This document shows, in pieces, positions 61,400 to 64,000 of a DNA stretch of 64,000 nucleotides. This DNA is from Moringa oleifera (taxonomy: Eukaryota; Streptophyta; Magnoliopsida; Brassicales; Moringaceae). The notes beneath the pieces were generated by a model. It was not told the origin of the DNA, did no database searches, and saw only the letters and a list, made by a program, of their open reading frames with translations. Position 1 is the first letter of the stretch; each line of letters opens with the position of its first letter. Both the position numbers and the translations under genes were made by a program. The DNA lies in the NCBI GenBank assembly GCA_021397835.1, contig JAJFZO010000087.1, forward strand, positions 3,472,001-3,536,000, in the 5' to 3' direction.

Positions 61400-63010
61400 G
61401 ATGTTTAAAATAATATTTTTTAATAAATATTAATTGTTAACTGAAATCTAAACCAATGTTTGCAAAAGTGTTTTAAATTAAGAAATTACAAATTAAAAAT
61501 TAAATGTAATTACTAAGTGATATTCAAAAAATTTCAAAAAAAATACATTCGTAAAATAAATACATAATATACATCAATGACATATAAACTAATGTAATAT
61601 TTATTATCATATTATTAATTATAAAATAATTGATAATATCATATTCTCGAAAAATATTAGATTAAGAAATTACAAATAAAATTATAGCAAGATCATCAAT
61701 ATATTTCTAATAACATAAAACAACCTCTCTCTCTATATATATATGTATAAATATATGATATTATTAACAATATACATTTATATAATTTTTATTTGTTTAA
61801 ATTTTAAAATGGTATAAATATTTGGATCTTTAATAGTAATACTAATTTGGGTTTCTACAAACAAAGCCCCACCAAAAGATAAATAAGAATAATATTTAAA
61901 AATATTTAAAATTGTATTAATTTTGAGTTATTTTTAGTAAAACATTATGGAAAGGGATAGATATTAAAAATTTTTAGTTAAAAGGGATATGAATAAATAA
62001 AAATAATACCAACAAAATCTAAACAAAACTAGTTAAAATAATACCTAAAAATTTTTCAATCATCAAAGCAATATCTACTAGGAATTTTAATTTATGTAAT
62101 AAAAAATAAAAAAATACAAATCAATCATAATCATAAGACAAATCAACTTTAATAGAATGTAATACATATAAATCAGGATAACATCAAAAAAATCAAAATC
62201 TAATATATTAAAATTATAAATATGGAATCATATTAAAAAAACAAAGTGATACATAATCTTTCTATCTGCAAGATAATACCAATTTATGATTTTACTTTTA
62301 AATACATATAAATAAGAATAAAAAGAAAATTCAAAGTTAATTGAAAGTAATGTAGAAAATTAGCATAAAACCAAAAAGATTCAAATTTAAAAATATTTAG
62401 AATCTTAATATAAAATTACATAAATAAAACTTGCAAAATATGATACTGGTAAATCTTTCAATTATCATGAAAAATACTAATTTTCGATTTCACTTCTGCA
62501 ATAAAACACCATAAAATGATACATATCAATAAGAACAATAAAAAACATTTAACCTTAAATAAATTGAAAATGATATTAATTAACAAGAATAATATAAAAA
62601 ATCAAATTTATATATATCCAAATTTGAAATACAGAATTAAATAAAAAAATTACAAAAATACTACTGTATATATTTTAATTTTCAAGAACAATAATAATTT
62701 AGATTTTCACTTTTGCAACAAAACATCATAAAAATGTTATAGCTCAGTAAAGAAAAAAATTAACTTTAATTAGAAGTGAAACGGATCAACAATAATAATA
62801 ACATAAAAATATCAAATTAAAAAAATACTAAAAATCTTAAATTCAAAATTGTATAAACAATCAAATTAATACTTGTATGTCTTTCAATTTTTAATAGGAA
62901 TGTACTAGTTTGGGTTCATTGCAAAAAAAAAAAAAAAAAAGGCCTAAATTCATAAGAATAATAAACAAAATTTAATGTAAATTAAAGTGATAACATAAAA
63001 ATAAAATTAT
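61400..63010. repeat. Degenerate tandem array (unit 5, left half)
   Basis: The same block family as the other units. It keeps the segment near 61905-61940 (AAAATTGTATTAATTTTGAG) that units 2 and 3 have lost. No gene. Confidence 0.7.
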
Positions 63011-64000
63011 GGCTACTATAAAAATTATAATAAGTGACAGTAATTTAATGACAGTTCTTAAAAGAATTGTCATTAAAAGTATTATTAACAATTTTTAATG
63101 TTAGTTCTTTTAAAATTGGTATTGAAGGTCTATTTTGAATGTTAGTTTTAAAATAACTTACATTAAAAAAAGGATTTATCATTGTTTAACATCAGTCACT
63201 ATTTAATTAACATTAAAAGACAACATTTAACATCTCGTGAAAACTATTGTTAAAAGCTTAACACAGCTCTTTGTAAGTATATTTGGGTGAATATTAAGTA
63301 TGAATGAGTATATATTGATGAATTTATTATTTGATAATTTTAAAATTTTTAGATTAATTGGTGAATTAAATAGATGTTAGTTACATGAATTTATATTTTG
63401 ATAAATTAAATAGATATTAGTTAGATGAATTTATATTTTGATGAATTTATGTTTGAATAAATTTTGTTAGGTAAGATTAATTGATATATTTTGTAAAATT
63501 TATATTTATTTTGTAATAACTTAATTTAATATTAGTTAAATTTTAAATAGATAATTAATTAGATAATTATATAGTAAATAATTAAATATTATTTAAATTT
63601 TAGTTAATTTACTAGCTAGTTAGATGCTTATATAGTAATTAATTAGATGTTAATTAAATATTGACTATGTAATAGTTAACTAATTAGTTATAAATCATTT
63701 ATTTTAATTTTAATTAATTAATTAGATGCTTGTAATTGAAATTTAATTAATTTACTAGTGCTTGTAAAGTAATTAATTAGAAGTTAATTAATTGACTATG
63801 TATTAATTTACTAATTAATTATAAATCATTTACTTAGATTTTAATTAATTAATTTTTCGTTAGTTATATATTATTTATTTAATTATATATTAATTAATCA
63901 TTTGTTATTTAGGTAATTAATCAATTACACACTACTTTAGTTAAATACATAATTAATTACACATGTCAATTACTTCATGAAAATTTTGGTTACATGTAAT
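63011..64000 (+). mobile_element. CACTA transposon copy E, left end (truncated by window)
   Basis: Starts GGCTACTATAAAAATTATAA, the clearest left end of the series. Subterminal repeats of the AATGACAGTTCTTAAAAG / TTGTCATTAAAAG type follow, then the AT-rich TTAATTAATTA zone seen before the transposase fragment in the other copies. Confidence 0.6.

Larger units (their letters stand above)
58651..64000. repeat. Tandem unit 5 (partial, cut by window end)
   Basis: Contains two-repeat TRIM, EF-hand gene 7, left array half and the start of CACTA E. The CACTA continues past the window edge. Confidence 0.85.

Overview
This window is nuclear DNA from a flowering plant, most likely a eudicot. It is very A+T-rich. 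The only intact genes are short intronless EF-hand genes with plant-style TATA boxes, AATAAA signals and AAACATGG start contexts. They sit among typical plant transposons: an Ogre/Tat-like Ty3-gypsy element, CACTA, MULE and TRIM relics. No bacterial features are present, and the species cannot be fixed from the sequence.

Layout. 1-6.1 kb is intergenic, with a decayed MULE transposase (about 1.44-2.52 kb, minus strand) and a small minisatellite (about 3.5-3.75 kb). 6.1-11.2 kb holds two paralogous 92-residue two-EF-hand genes on the minus strand in a duplicated block, separated by an unclassified retroelement-like stretch. From about 11.84 kb to the end of the window lie five head-to-tail copies of a unit of about 8-8.7 kb. 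Each unit contains, in order, a TRIM-like LTR relic, an EF-hand gene on the minus strand with its promoter, a degenerate array of repeats of about 200-220 bp, and a defective CACTA transposon of about 2.8 kb inside that array. The four internal unit junctions fall at the same point within a TRIM LTR, so they appear to descend from one duplication followed by unequal exchange.

In unit 4 the EF-hand coding region is gone. The promoter and start codon remain, and the junction carries a short copied filler. The CACTA of unit 4 is split by a 14.2-kb decayed Ogre/Tat-like LTR retrotransposon (41869-56044). It has LTRs of about 2.3-2.4 kb, a tRNA primer-binding-like site, remnants of gag, protease, RT, two RNase H domains and integrase, and an imperfect 5-bp target duplication. 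Unit 5 is cut by the window end.

Function. The locus is a small family of predicted two-EF-hand calcium-binding proteins (genes at 6435, 10386, 13692, 21757, 30437 and 60561). The two leftmost genes have lost the invariant glycine of the first calcium loop. The other four have two canonical loops and share a histidine-rich N-terminus. Everything else is transposon or repeat sequence. The inferred order of events is: TRIM and CACTA insertion, tandem amplification, then Ogre insertion and the unit-4 deletion. I see no previously undescribed enzymatic system. The interest lies in the nested, datable structure of the array and the fate of the gene copies.
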